Shown here: in pieces, positions 1 through 10,403 of the stretch | Layout of the letters: each line of letters starts with the position of its first letter | How positions within the stretch are numbered: the stretch's first letter is position 1 | From: Phytopseudomonas punonensis | GTDB taxonomy: Bacteria; Pseudomonadota; Gammaproteobacteria; Pseudomonadales; Pseudomonadaceae | DNA: 64,000 bases | Direction: 5' to 3' | NCBI RefSeq assembly: GCF_900142655.1 | Contig: NZ_FRBQ01000008.1 | Location: forward strand, 62,001-126,000 | The notes under the pieces: model-generated | Seen by the model: the letters and a program-made list of their open reading frames with translations, nothing else | Database searches by the model: none | What the model was told of the DNA's origin: nothing | Made by a program: the position numbers and the translations under genes

Positions 1-626
1 CTCACCGATCATGACGATCGCTTCGGTCTTCGGGTCTTCCTGGAACAGCTTCAGGATGTCGATGAAGTTCGAACCCGGAATCGGGTCACCACCGATGCCC
101 ACGCAAGTGGACTGGCCGAAGCCGGCGTCAGTGGTCTGCTTGACGGCTTCATAGGTCAGGGTGCCGGAACGCGACACGATGCCTACTTTGCCTGGCAGGT
201 GGATGTGACCTGGCATGATGCCGATCTTGCACTCGCCCGGAGTGATAACGCCTGGGCAGTTCGGGCCGATCAGGGTAACACCCAGTTCGTCGCACTTGAC
301 CTTGGCATCGAGCATGTCGAGGGTAGGAATACCTTCGGTGATGCAGACGATCAGTTTGATGCCGGCGAAGGCAGCTTCCAGGATCGAGTCTTTGCAGAAC
401 GGAGCCGGAACGTAGATGACCGAAGCGTCAGCGCCAGTTGCAGCAACAGCTTCAGCAACGGTGTTGAACACTGGCAGGTTCAGGTGGGTAGTACCGCCTT
501 TGCCTGGAGTCACGCCGCCAACCATCTTGGTGCCGTAGGCGATGGCTTGTTCGGAGTGGAAGGTACCTTGCGAGCCAGTGAAACCCTGGCAGATAACCTT
601 GGTGTCTTTATTGATCAGGACGCTCA

Positions 627-627
<1 letters not shown>
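1..627 (-). CDS. sucD: Succinyl-CoA synthetase alpha subunit (3' part missing)
   Basis: Alpha subunit of the ADP/GDP-forming succinyl-CoA synthetase of the TCA cycle; with SucC it converts succinyl-CoA to succinate with formation of a nucleoside triphosphate. The first 209 residues of a protein usually near 290 are visible; the left edge cuts the rest. The N-terminal CoA-binding Rossmann part is recognisable from GFTGSQGTFHSEQAI and the GPNCPGVITPGECKIG stretch. The active-site histidine of the family lies in the missing C-terminal part and cannot be checked. The ATG (627-625) overlaps the sucC stop by one base (TAATG), so the two subunits are very probably translationally coupled. Confidence 0.97.
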
Positions 628-1793
<1,166 letters not shown>

Positions 1794-1954
1794 GCTTGTC
1801 TACCGTCTTCGTTTAGGTATTGCGCATCGGTGCTGCACTTACGTGCCGCACCACCTGTGGCTGCCTCAAGGCAGCCCGGCGCACATTCCGCGTTAGGCCT
1901 GGGCCTCGCACGGGCAATGCACCGTGGTTCTGCTTCGCGAAAAACCGTCCGCAC

Positions 1955-1978
1955 GCTACCAGCTCGAGAGCTGGCAGC
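1955..1978 (-). terminator. Hairpin downstream of lpd, possible attenuator before sucC
   Basis: The sequence CCAGCTCGAGAGCTGG (1959-1974) is a perfect palindrome and extends on both sides through one mismatch (1955-1978). It begins about 15 nt after the lpd stop codon on the minus strand and is followed at a distance of about 8 nt by a short T run (GGTTTTTCGC). The T run is not directly adjacent, so full termination is uncertain; partial attenuation or an mRNA-stabilising 3' end is equally possible. A second small hairpin (GCTGCC-TCAA-GGCAGC) lies near 1859-1874. Confidence 0.45.
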
Positions 1979-1992
1979 GCACTGACAATTTC

Positions 1993-3429
1993 TTAGCGTT
2001 TCTTGCGGTTGGCGATGTGAATCGCGCCACCGTTAACTGCGAGCGCTGCTTCGTGCAGGGCTTCGGACAGAGTCGGGTGCGAGAAGACCATCATGCCCAG
2101 GTCTTCAGCGCTGGTGCCGAACTCCATGCCGATCGCGCCTTGCTGTACCAGCTCGGCCGCGCTTGGGCCGATCACGTGTACACCCAATACGCGGTCGGTG
2201 TTGGCGTCAGCGATAACCTTGACGAAACCGCCGGTGTCGTTAGCTGCCATGGCACGGCCGCTGGCGGCGAACGGGAAGGTACCGACGTTGACGGCAACGC
2301 CTTCGCTCTTGAGCTGCTGCTCGGTTTTACCAACCCATGCGATTTCCGGGTGGGTATAGATGACCGATGGGATCAGGTCATAGTTCATCTGCGCCTTGTG
2401 ACCGGCGATACGCTCGGCAACCATCACGCCCTCTTCCGAGGCCTTGTGAGCGAGCATCATGCCGCGCACCACGTCACCGATGGCGTAAACGCCCGGAACG
2501 CTGGTGGCGCACTGGTCGTCGACGAAGATGTAGCCACGCTCGTCCAGATCCACGCCGCTGTCCGAAGCCAGCAGATCGGTGGTTACCGGGCGACGGCCAA
2601 CAGCAACGATCAGCTTGTCGAACACGATTTTCTGTTCGCCGGCCGAGTCGGTGTAGTTGACGGTAACTTGCTTCTTCTTGACTTCAGAACCGGTCACGCG
2701 AGCGCCCAGCTTGATGTCCAGACCTTGCTTGGTGAGGGTCTTGAAGGCTTCTTTGGAGACGGCTTCGTCAGCAGCTGGCAGGAACTTGTCCAGTGCTTCC
2801 AGAACGGTCACTTCAGCGCCCAGACGAGCCCATACTGAACCCAGTTCCAGACCGATGACGCCAGCGCCGATGACGCCCAGCTTCTTCGGTACCGATTGGA
2901 ATTCCAGAGCGCCAGTGGAGTCGACGATAACGTCCTGGTCGACCGGAGCCGGCGGGATGTCGATCGGGCGCGAGCCGGATGCCAGGATCACGTTCTCGGC
3001 TTCGACGACTGAAGTCTTGCCGTCTTTGTCGGTCACTTCGACTTTCTTGCCAGCCAGCAGCTTGCCGTGGCCTTCGAGCAGCGTCACACCGTTGGCCTTG
3101 AACAGGCCGGCAACGCCGCCGGTCAGGTTCTTGATGATGGCGTTCTTGCGACCGACCATGGCCGGCACGTCAATGCTCACGCCTTTGGCGCTGATGCCGT
3201 GAACGGCGAAACCGTCCTGAGCTTCATGGAATTTCCAGGAGCTGTCCAGCAGCGCCTTGGACGGAATGCAACCGACGTTCAGGCAGGTACCGCCCAGAGC
3301 GATCTTGCCGTCCTTGTCCTGGTACTTCTCGATGCACGCAGTCTTGAGACCAAGCTGGGCGGCTTTGATGGCGGCAACATAGCCGCCAGGGCCGGCACCA
3401 ATGACTACTACGTCGAATTTCTGGCTCAT
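1993..3429 (-). CDS. lpd: Dihydrolipoamide dehydrogenase (E3 of 2-oxoglutarate dehydrogenase)
   Basis: FAD flavoprotein that reoxidises the dihydrolipoyl group of SucB and reduces NAD+. It has 478 aa, typical for the family. The N-terminal FAD fold shows GAGPGGYVAAIKAAQLGL, followed by the redox-active disulfide in GGTCLNVGCIPSKALL (two Cys separated by four residues). The NAD-binding fold is GVIGAGVIGLELGSVWARLG near residue 185, and the C-terminal HPTLSEALHEA carries the His-Glu pair of the active site. Its position between sucB and sucC matches the lpdG arrangement of Pseudomonas, so it most likely serves the 2-oxoglutarate complex. Confidence 0.97.
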   Translation of the reverse strand: MSQKFDVVVIGAGPGGYVAAIKAAQLGLKTACIEKYQDKDGKIALGGTCLNVGCIPSKALLDSSWKFHEAQDGFAVHGISAKGVSIDVPAMVGRKNAIIKNLTGGVAGLFKANGVTLLEGHGKLLAGKKVEVTDKDGKTSVVEAENVILASGSRPIDIPPAPVDQDVIVDSTGALEFQSVPKKLGVIGAGVIGLELGSVWARLGAEVTVLEALDKFLPAADEAVSKEAFKTLTKQGLDIKLGARVTGSEVKKKQVTVNYTDSAGEQKIVFDKLIVAVGRRPVTTDLLASDSGVDLDERGYIFVDDQCATSVPGVYAIGDVVRGMMLAHKASEEGVMVAERIAGHKAQMNYDLIPSVIYTHPEIAWVGKTEQQLKSEGVAVNVGTFPFAASGRAMAANDTGGFVKVIADANTDRVLGVHVIGPSAAELVQQGAIGMEFGTSAEDLGMMVFSHPTLSEALHEAALAVNGGAIHIANRKKR

Positions 3430-3514
3430 AACAGATTCCTTTTAGCTTGAAGCTTCGAGCTCAGGCGCAGACGCGAGCCCTGTAGGACTCGCCATCTGCT
3501 ACCCGCAGCTGCGT

Positions 3515-4747
3515 TTAGATGTCCAGCAGAAGACGAGCTGGGTCTTCCAGCAGGTTCTTGATGGTCACCAGGAAGGTCACGGCTTCTTTGCCGTCGATCA
3601 GGCGGTGATCGTAGGACAGTGCCAGGTACATCATCGGGCGAATGACCACTTGGCCATTCACAGCGACAGGACGCTGGATGATGTTGTGCATGCCCAGAAT
3701 CGCAGCCTGCGGCGGGTTGACGATCGGGGTCGACATCATCGAACCGAAGGTACCGCCGTTGGTGATCGTGAAGGTACCGCCAGTCATCTCTTCGATGGAC
3801 AGCTTGCCGTCACGGGCTTTCTTGCCGTAGGCAGCGATGCCGGCTTCGATGTCGGCCAGGCCCATCAGCTCGGCGTTACGCAGAACCGGAACCACCAGAC
3901 CACGGTCGCTGGAAACGGCTACGCCGATGTCCTGGTAGCCATGGTAGACGATGTCGTTGCCATCAATCGAGGCGTTGACTGCCGGCAGACGCTTCAGCGC
4001 CTCGGTAGCAGCCTTGACGAAGAAGGACATAAAGCCAAGACGAGTGCCGTTGTGGGCTTTCTCGAACTGATCCTTGTACTTCGAACGCAGTGCCATGATC
4101 TCGGACATGTCGACTTCGTTGAAGGTGGTCAGCATGGCCATGTTCGACTGTGCTTCGACCAGACGGCGAGCAACGGTGGCACGCACGCGAGTCATCGGTA
4201 CGCGCTTCTCGGTGCGGTCGCCAGCAGCGGCAACGACCGGAGCAGCGGCAGCTGCAGCCGGTTTGGCAGCAGGAGCAGCCGGAGCATTTTTCTTGGCTTC
4301 AACGGCAGCAACCACATCTTCCTTGGTCACACGGCCGCCTTTGCCCGAACCGCTGATGCTGTTCGGGTCGATGCCGTTTTCTTCAGCCAGCTTGCGGGCA
4401 GCCGGCGACAGGATCTGGTCGTCGCCAGCAGCGGCAGCAGGTGCAGCAGCTTGAGCCGGAGCGGAAGCGGCTTGCGCAGGAGCAGCGGCCGGTGCGGCGG
4501 CAGCAGCGCCACCTTCGGTGAGCTTGCCCAGCACCTCGTTGGAGAGGACGGTATCGCCTTCATTCTTGATGATTTCAGCCACTACACCGTCGGCCTCGGC
4601 CAGAACTTCGATCACCACCTTGTCGGTTTCGATGTCGACGATCAGCTCATCGCGCTTGACCGCTTCGCCCGGCTTCTTGTGCCAGGTAGCCACGGTGCCG
4701 TCGGCGACCGATTCGGGGAATGTAGGGGCTTTGATCTCGATAGCCAT
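3515..4747 (-). CDS. sucB: Dihydrolipoyl succinyltransferase (E2 of 2-oxoglutarate dehydrogenase)
   Basis: Core E2 subunit (410 aa) that moves the succinyl group from SucA to CoA. One lipoyl domain lies at the N-terminus, with the lipoylated lysine in DIETDKVVIEV (about residue 43). An Ala/Pro-rich linker follows, then a peripheral subunit-binding domain (LSPAARKLAEENGID...GRVTKEDV, about 112-150), a second Ala/Pro linker, and the catalytic acyltransferase domain ending in SYDHRLIDGKEAV, which holds the catalytic His and Asp. It is spaced 68 bp from sucA and 85 bp from lpd, consistent with one transcript. Confidence 0.98.
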   Translation of the reverse strand: MAIEIKAPTFPESVADGTVATWHKKPGEAVKRDELIVDIETDKVVIEVLAEADGVVAEIIKNEGDTVLSNEVLGKLTEGGAAAAAPAAAPAQAASAPAQAAAPAAAAGDDQILSPAARKLAEENGIDPNSISGSGKGGRVTKEDVVAAVEAKKNAPAAPAAKPAAAAAAPVVAAAGDRTEKRVPMTRVRATVARRLVEAQSNMAMLTTFNEVDMSEIMALRSKYKDQFEKAHNGTRLGFMSFFVKAATEALKRLPAVNASIDGNDIVYHGYQDIGVAVSSDRGLVVPVLRNAELMGLADIEAGIAAYGKKARDGKLSIEEMTGGTFTITNGGTFGSMMSTPIVNPPQAAILGMHNIIQRPVAVNGQVVIRPMMYLALSYDHRLIDGKEAVTFLVTIKNLLEDPARLLLDI

Positions 4748-4815
4748 TGTGCTCTTTTCCTTAAATTCGGTTGTTTCGAGGAGGCAGCCTCAGGGCCGCC
4801 TCCTTCGCGATGGCA

Positions 4816-7647
4816 TTAAACGGTGAAGGCATCCTGCAGCAGTTTTTCCTGCTGCTCGGCGTGCATGGACGCATAACCACAGGCTGGAGCGGCCGAAGCA
4901 TCACGACCGGCATACTCGAGCACCAGCGACTTCTTGTGCGCCGCAGCGGCACGACGCATATGATGCTGGCTGCAATACCAGGCGCCCTGGTTCATCGGCT
5001 CTTCCTGACACCAGACGATGTGCTTGAGGTTCTTGTACGGTGCAAGAATCTCGGCCAGGTCGTCTTCCGGGAACGGATACAGCTGCTCGATCCGCACGAT
5101 GGCGATATCTTCGCGGCCTTCGGCGCGGCGTTTTTCCAGCAGGTCGTAGTAGACCTTGCCGCTGCACAGCACCAGACGCTCGACCTTTTTCGGCTCGATG
5201 GCGTCGATTTCCGGGATCACGGTCTGGAACGAGCCTTCGGCCAGGTCTTCCAGGGTCGAGACGGCCAGCTTGTGGCGCAGCAGCGACTTCGGCGTCAGCA
5301 CCACCAGCGGCTTGCGCAGCGGGCGGATGACCTGACGACGCAGCAGGTGGTAGATCTGCGCCGGCGTGGTCGGTACCGCAACCTGGATGTTCTGCTCGGC
5401 GCACAGCTGCAGGTAACGCTCCAGGCGTGCCGAGGAGTGCTCCGGGCCCTGCCCTTCATAACCGTGCGGCAGCAGCATGGTCAGGCCGCAAAGACGACCC
5501 CACTTGGTTTCGCCGCTGGAGATGAACTGGTCGAACACCACCTGGGCACCGTTGGCGAAGTCGCCGAACTGGGCTTCCCAGATCACCAGCGCGTTCGGCG
5601 TGGTGGTGGCGTAACCGTATTCGAAGGCCAGCACGGCTTCTTCCGACAGGAAGGAGTCGTACAGGTCGAAGCGCGGCTGACCTTCGTACAGGTTCTGCAG
5701 TGGCAGATAGGCCGAACCATCCTTCTGGTTGTGCAGTTGCGCGTGACGGTGCGAGAAGGTACCGCGGCCCACGTCCTGACCGGTGATACGGATCGGGTGA
5801 CCTTCGACCAGCAGGGTCGCGTAGGCCATGGTCTCGGCGTAGCCCCAGTTCAGCGGCAAGCCACCGGCGCCCATCTTGGCGCGGTCTTCGTAGATCTTGC
5901 CGACCTGACGCTGAACCACGAAACCGTCCGGCGTCTCCAGCAATTTGCTGGACAGCTCCTGCAGGGTCTTGAGGTCGAAGCGCGTGTCGTGACGTGCGGT
6001 CCAGGCATGGCCCAGGTACGGACGCCAATCGACGAACAGCTCCTTGTTCGGCTCCTTGACCAGGCTCTTGACCACGTGCTGACCGTTGTCGAGCGCCGTG
6101 CGGTACTCGTCGACCGGCGCCTGCACCGCGTCGGCAGTCAGGCGACCACCGGTGGTCAGGGCTTCGGCGTACAGCTCACGGGTGGTGCGCTGCTTGGCGA
6201 TCTGCTGGTACATCAGCGGCTGAGTGCCGCTCGGCTCGTCGGCCTCGTTGTGGCCGCGGCGGCGGTAGCAGACCAGGTCGATGACCACGTCACGCTTGTA
6301 CTGCATGCGGTAATCGACGGCCAGCTGGGTCACGAACAGTACGGCTTCCGGATCATCGCCATTCACATGGAAGATAGGCGCCTGGATCATCTTGGCGACG
6401 TCGGTGGCGTACTCGGTGGAGCGTGCGTCGTCGGCCCGGTTGGTGGTGAAGCCAACCTGGTTGTTGATCACGATGTGGATGGTGCCGCCCGTCTTGTAGG
6501 CACGGGTCTGCGACATCTGGAAGGTTTCCATGACCACGCCCTGACCGGCGAACGCCGCGTCACCGTGGATGGAGATCGGCAATACCTTGTCGCCAACGGC
6601 GTCGCTACGCCGATCCTGACGCGCACGTACCGAACCTTCGACCACCGGAGAGACGATTTCCAGGTGAGACGGGTTGAACGCCAGTGCCAGGTGAACTTCG
6701 CCGCCCGGGGTCATCACGTTCGACGAGAAGCCTTGGTGATATTTGACGTCGCCGGAGCTCAAGCCTTCGACTTTCTTGCCTTCGAACTCGTCGAACAGGT
6801 CGCGCGGGTTCTTGCCGAAAGTGTTGACCAATACGTTCAGACGGCCGCGGTGAGCCATGCCGATGACGATTTCCTTGGTACCGTAGGAACCGCTGCGCTG
6901 GATGATCTCATCGAGCAGCGGGATCAGGCTCTCGCCACCTTCCAGACCAAAGCGCTTGGTGCCCGGGTACTTGGTGCCCAGGTACTTTTCCAGGCCTTCG
7001 GCAGCGGTCAGACGCTCAAGCAGATGGCTCTGCGCTTCAGCAGAAATCTGCGGGCGACCACGTACGCTTTCCAGGCGCTGCTGGAACCAGCTGCGCTGAT
7101 CGGAATCGACGATGTGGGTGAATTCGGAGCCGATGGTGCGACAATATGTCTGATGCAAAGCGTCGCGGATTTCCCGCAAAGTCGCTTCTTCCTTGCCGAT
7201 TGCCAGACCACCTGTGCGGAAGGTGGTGTCTAGATCCGCGTCGGTAAGGCTGTAATGGCTGATCGACAGATCAGCAGGAACAGGGCGCTGCCACAGCCCA
7301 AGCGGATCGAGCTGAGCCGCTTGGTGGCCACGCATGCGGAATGCCTGAATCAACCGCAACACTTCGACCTGCTTCTTTTCGTGCTCACTGCTCACGGTAC
7401 CGGCTGAAGCCGGCTGAGCGCGACGCTGGTTTTTGGCCAGCAACACGAAATGATCACGAATCGTCGAGTGCGATACGTCATTGGCGGTGCTGCCTTCAGA
7501 CGGCAGCTTATCGAAATAAGTGCGCCATTCTTCCGGCACGGCGTTGGGATCGTGCAGGTAGAGCTCATAGAGCTCTTCCACGTAGGCAGCGTTACCACCG
7601 GATAGGTGGGCACTGTCCCACATGCGCTGCATCACGCTTTCTTGCAT
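4816..7647 (-). CDS. sucA: 2-Oxoglutarate dehydrogenase E1 component
   Basis: Thiamine diphosphate-dependent E1 (943 aa) that decarboxylates 2-oxoglutarate and transfers the succinyl group to the SucB lipoyl arm. Recognisable parts are the N-terminal SGGNAAYVEELYELY segment, AHRGRLNVLVN in the thiamine domain, HGDAAFAGQGVVMETFQMS, NNQVGFTT, and the C-terminal transketolase-like domain with FEYGYATT and QFGDFANGAQV. The start ATG at 7647 gives MQESVMQRMWDSAHLSGGN; an internal ATG six codons on (7632) is also possible. The 249-bp gap in front of it is the largest in the sdh-suc block and contains several inverted repeats. Confidence 0.97.
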   Translation of the reverse strand: MQESVMQRMWDSAHLSGGNAAYVEELYELYLHDPNAVPEEWRTYFDKLPSEGSTANDVSHSTIRDHFVLLAKNQRRAQPASAGTVSSEHEKKQVEVLRLIQAFRMRGHQAAQLDPLGLWQRPVPADLSISHYSLTDADLDTTFRTGGLAIGKEEATLREIRDALHQTYCRTIGSEFTHIVDSDQRSWFQQRLESVRGRPQISAEAQSHLLERLTAAEGLEKYLGTKYPGTKRFGLEGGESLIPLLDEIIQRSGSYGTKEIVIGMAHRGRLNVLVNTFGKNPRDLFDEFEGKKVEGLSSGDVKYHQGFSSNVMTPGGEVHLALAFNPSHLEIVSPVVEGSVRARQDRRSDAVGDKVLPISIHGDAAFAGQGVVMETFQMSQTRAYKTGGTIHIVINNQVGFTTNRADDARSTEYATDVAKMIQAPIFHVNGDDPEAVLFVTQLAVDYRMQYKRDVVIDLVCYRRRGHNEADEPSGTQPLMYQQIAKQRTTRELYAEALTTGGRLTADAVQAPVDEYRTALDNGQHVVKSLVKEPNKELFVDWRPYLGHAWTARHDTRFDLKTLQELSSKLLETPDGFVVQRQVGKIYEDRAKMGAGGLPLNWGYAETMAYATLLVEGHPIRITGQDVGRGTFSHRHAQLHNQKDGSAYLPLQNLYEGQPRFDLYDSFLSEEAVLAFEYGYATTTPNALVIWEAQFGDFANGAQVVFDQFISSGETKWGRLCGLTMLLPHGYEGQGPEHSSARLERYLQLCAEQNIQVAVPTTPAQIYHLLRRQVIRPLRKPLVVLTPKSLLRHKLAVSTLEDLAEGSFQTVIPEIDAIEPKKVERLVLCSGKVYYDLLEKRRAEGREDIAIVRIEQLYPFPEDDLAEILAPYKNLKHIVWCQEEPMNQGAWYCSQHHMRRAAAAHKKSLVLEYAGRDASAAPACGYASMHAEQQEKLLQDAFTV

Positions 7648-7694
7648 GCTTGGTCACCCTCGGTAAGGGGACACCACCGGCGAGAATACCGATT

Positions 7695-7731
7695 GGCTTT
7701 TCGAAGTCATGTTACAGCGACTTCAAAAGCC
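7695..7731 (-). promoter_or_regulatory. Inverted repeat in the sucA leader
   Basis: GGCTTTTCGAAGTC (7695-7708) and GACTTCAAAAGCC (7719-7731) pair over 13 bp with one bulged C and a 10-nt loop. The structure starts 48 bp upstream of the sucA ATG. It has no T run on either side suited to termination, so a leader structure or a protein-binding dyad is more likely. Confidence 0.4.
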
Positions 7732-7800
7732 ACCAAGAATCTCGCAGATAGTCCGGGCACCAGCCCGAATGCCCCTGCTGGTCGTCATATTTTTCGTATA

Positions 7801-7860
7801 AGGACGTTGGCGGCTAGGCCAACGTCCTGGCGATACTGCAACACCGACATTACGTCGGTG
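7801..7860 (-). terminator. Two tandem hairpins between sdhB and sucA
   Basis: Read on the minus strand, CACCGAC/GTCGGTG (7842-7860, loop 5 nt) is followed by AGGACGTTGGC/GCCAACGTCCT (7801-7828, perfect 11-bp stem, 6-nt loop). They lie 37 nt after the sdhB stop. A weak A/T tract (TATACGAAAAATATGA) follows instead of a T run. They may partly terminate sdhCDAB transcripts or protect their 3' ends while letting some readthrough into sucA. Confidence 0.5.
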
Positions 7861-7896
7861 CGGCAGGTGTAGCGGGTCAAGCTAAAGAGCAGTGAA

Positions 7897-8616
7897 TCAG
7901 GTACCGCTTTGCAGCAACATGTTGCGTACGTGACCGATTGCCTTGGTAGGGTTCAGGCCCTTAGGGCAAACGTTCACGCAGTTCATGATGCCGCGGCAGC
8001 GGAACACACTGAATGGATCGTCCAGCGATGCCAAACGTTCCGCAGTCTTGGTATCACGGCTGTCGGCCAGGAAGCGATAAGCCTGCAGCAGTGCAGCTGG
8101 ACCCAGGAACTTGTCCGGGTTCCACCAGAACGACGGGCAGCTGGTCGAGCAGCATGCGCATAGAATGCACTCGTACAAGCCGTCGAGCTTTTCGCGCTCT
8201 TCCGGAGTCTGCAGGCGCTCGATGGCCGGAGCCGGCGTATCGTTCTGCAGGAACGGCTGCACCTTCTCGTACTGTTTGTAGAAGATGCTCATATCCACTA
8301 CGAGGTCACGAATTACCGGCAGACCAGGCAGCGGGCGAATCACCAGTTTGTTGCCAGTGACAACAGAGGAGATCGGCGTGATGCAAGCCAAGCCGTTCTT
8401 GCCGCTGATGTTCATGCCGTCAGACCCGCAAACGCCTTCACGGCAGGAGCGACGATACGAGAAGCCCTCGTCCTGCTCTTTGATCAGGGCCAGGATATCG
8501 AGCACCATCAAGTCCTTGCCGTCGATGGTGACGTCGAATTCCTGCATGAACGGTGCTTTGTCCGCTTCCGGGTTGTAGCGATAAACGCTGACTTTCAAGC
8601 TTTTGCCAAGAGACAT
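7897..8616 (-). CDS. sdhB: Succinate dehydrogenase iron-sulfur subunit
   Basis: Iron-sulfur subunit of complex II that carries electrons from SdhA to ubiquinone. The [2Fe-2S] ligands are in CREGVCGSDG and GLACI (residues about 60-80); the [4Fe-4S] and [3Fe-4S] ligands are in CILCACCSTSCPSF and CRGIMNCVNVCPKGLNP. I chose ATG at 8616 (239 aa, MSLGKSLKVSVYRYNPE) because AAGGGTG lies 7-8 nt in front of it; a GTG three codons upstream (8625) would sit almost on top of that ribosome-binding site. It is 11 nt downstream of sdhA. Confidence 0.97.
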   Translation of the reverse strand: MSLGKSLKVSVYRYNPEADKAPFMQEFDVTIDGKDLMVLDILALIKEQDEGFSYRRSCREGVCGSDGMNISGKNGLACITPISSVVTGNKLVIRPLPGLPVIRDLVVDMSIFYKQYEKVQPFLQNDTPAPAIERLQTPEEREKLDGLYECILCACCSTSCPSFWWNPDKFLGPAALLQAYRFLADSRDTKTAERLASLDDPFSVFRCRGIMNCVNVCPKGLNPTKAIGHVRNMLLQSGT

Positions 8617-8627
8617 GGTAGCCACCC

Positions 8628-10400
8628 TTAATAAGTACGAACTTTGGGTTCAAACGCCGGAACTGTCTTCGGCGAGAAGTTGACATCGCGCTTGGCGACA
8701 CGTTTCTCACCTGGGAAGTACAGGCTGTGGCACAACCAGTTGGTGTCGTCGCGGTCTTCATAGTCTTCACGGGCGTGAGCGCCGCGGGACTCGGTACGGG
8801 TGTCAGCTGCGATGGCAGTGGCTTCGGCGACTTCCAACAGGTTCTGCAGCTCAAGAGCCTCGATACGCGCGGTGTTGAACGCCTGGCTCTTGTCAGTGAT
8901 CTTGACCTTGGCAATACGCTCGCGCAGGTCAGCAAGCTGAGAGATGCCCTTCTTCATGTATTCGCCAGTACGGAATACACCGAAGTAGTTCTGCATGCAC
9001 TGCTGCAGCTCTTTACGCAGCGGAGCAACTTCCTCACCAGCGCTACGCTCGTTGACGCCGGACAGACGCGCAAGCGACTGCTCGATATCGGTTTCGCTGG
9101 CACCACGGACGTCCACGCCTTCTTTCAGCGCTTTTTCCAGGTGCAGACCAGCTGCACGACCGAACACCACCAGGTCGAGCAGCGAGTTGCCGCCCAGACG
9201 GTTGGCACCATGTACCGATACGCAGGCAACTTCACCGACCGCGAACAGACCTTCGATGATGCGGTCTTTGCCGTTGGCGTCCTGGGTAATGGCCTGGCCA
9301 TGAATGTTGGTGGCAACGCCGCCCATCATGTAGTGGCAGGTCGGAATGACCGGAACAGGCGCAACAACCGGGTCAACGTGTGCGAAGGTCTTGGACAGTT
9401 CGCAAATGCCTGGCAGGCGGCTGTGCAGGACTTCTTCGCCCAGGTGATCAAGCTTAAGCAGTACGTGGTCCTTGTCAGGGCCACAGCCGTTACCGGCGAT
9501 GACCTCCTTGACCATGGAACGGGCCACAACGTCGCGACCGGCAAGGTCTTTGGCGTTGGGCGCATAACGCTCCATGAAACGCTCGCCATGGGCGTTGATC
9601 AGGTAACCACCTTCACCACGGCAGCCTTCGGTAACCAGTACACCAGCGCCGGCGATACCGGTCGGGTGGAACTGCCACATTTCGATGTCCTGTACCGGCA
9701 CACCAGCACGCAGCGCCATGCCTACACCGTCACCGGTATTGATCAGGGCGTTGGTGGTAGAAGCGTAGATACGGCCAGCACCGCCAGTCGCCAGAACCAC
9801 GGCTTTGGAGCGGATGTAGACGGTTTCGCCAGTTTCGATGCAGATGGCGATCACGCCAACGATGGCGCCGTCCTGGTTCTTGACCAGATCGACCGCGTAC
9901 CACTCGTTGAGGAACGAGGTACCGGCTTTCAGGTTGGCCTGATACAGGGTGTGCAGCAGCGCGTGACCGGTACGGTCAGCAGCGGCGCAAGTACGGGCAG
10001 CCTGAGTTGGGTTATCCGGGCCTTTGGACTGGCCACCGAACGGACGCTGATAAATGCGGCCTTGTTCGGTACGGGAGAACGGCAGCCCCATGTGCTCGAG
10101 TTCGAACACGGCTTCCGGGCCGACGGAACACATGTACTCGATCGCATCCTGGTCACCGATATAGTCGGAGCCCTTGACGGTGTCGTACATGTGCCAGCGC
10201 CAGTCATCGTTCGGATCGTTCGAAGCGATGGCGCAGGTGATGCCGCCCTGTGCGGAAACGGTATGGGAACGGGTCGGGAAAACCTTGGTTACCACGGCAG
10301 TCTTGTGGCCGCCCTGCGCCAGCTGCAGTGCAGCGCGCATGCCGGCACCACCACCACCAACGATGATGGCGTCATAGGAGAGAGTACGAATGCTAGTCAT
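8628..10400 (-). CDS. sdhA: Succinate dehydrogenase flavoprotein subunit
   Basis: FAD-containing catalytic subunit (590 aa) of complex II; it oxidises succinate to fumarate at the inner face of the membrane. The N-terminal dinucleotide-binding motif is IVGGGGAGMRAALQLA, and the histidine that carries covalent FAD is in TRSHTVSAQGGI (about residue 46). The dicarboxylate site appears in HPTGIAGAGVLVTEGCRGEGG, and the HGANRLGGNSLLDLVVFGR stretch near residue 400 is diagnostic. It starts 3 nt after the sdhD stop and belongs to the sdhCDAB operon. Confidence 0.98.
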   Translation of the reverse strand: MTSIRTLSYDAIIVGGGGAGMRAALQLAQGGHKTAVVTKVFPTRSHTVSAQGGITCAIASNDPNDDWRWHMYDTVKGSDYIGDQDAIEYMCSVGPEAVFELEHMGLPFSRTEQGRIYQRPFGGQSKGPDNPTQAARTCAAADRTGHALLHTLYQANLKAGTSFLNEWYAVDLVKNQDGAIVGVIAICIETGETVYIRSKAVVLATGGAGRIYASTTNALINTGDGVGMALRAGVPVQDIEMWQFHPTGIAGAGVLVTEGCRGEGGYLINAHGERFMERYAPNAKDLAGRDVVARSMVKEVIAGNGCGPDKDHVLLKLDHLGEEVLHSRLPGICELSKTFAHVDPVVAPVPVIPTCHYMMGGVATNIHGQAITQDANGKDRIIEGLFAVGEVACVSVHGANRLGGNSLLDLVVFGRAAGLHLEKALKEGVDVRGASETDIEQSLARLSGVNERSAGEEVAPLRKELQQCMQNYFGVFRTGEYMKKGISQLADLRERIAKVKITDKSQAFNTARIEALELQNLLEVAEATAIAADTRTESRGAHAREDYEDRDDTNWLCHSLYFPGEKRVAKRDVNFSPKTVPAFEPKVRTY

Positions 10401-10403
10401 GAA

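Noticed and set aside
4771..7233. 820-codon open frame on the plus strand opposite sucA
   Set aside because: It mirrors the codon structure of sucA in a high-GC genome, has no recognisable domain and no ribosome-binding site. Similar long antisense frames opposite sdhA, muxB, the dehydratase gene and ppsA were rejected for the same reason.
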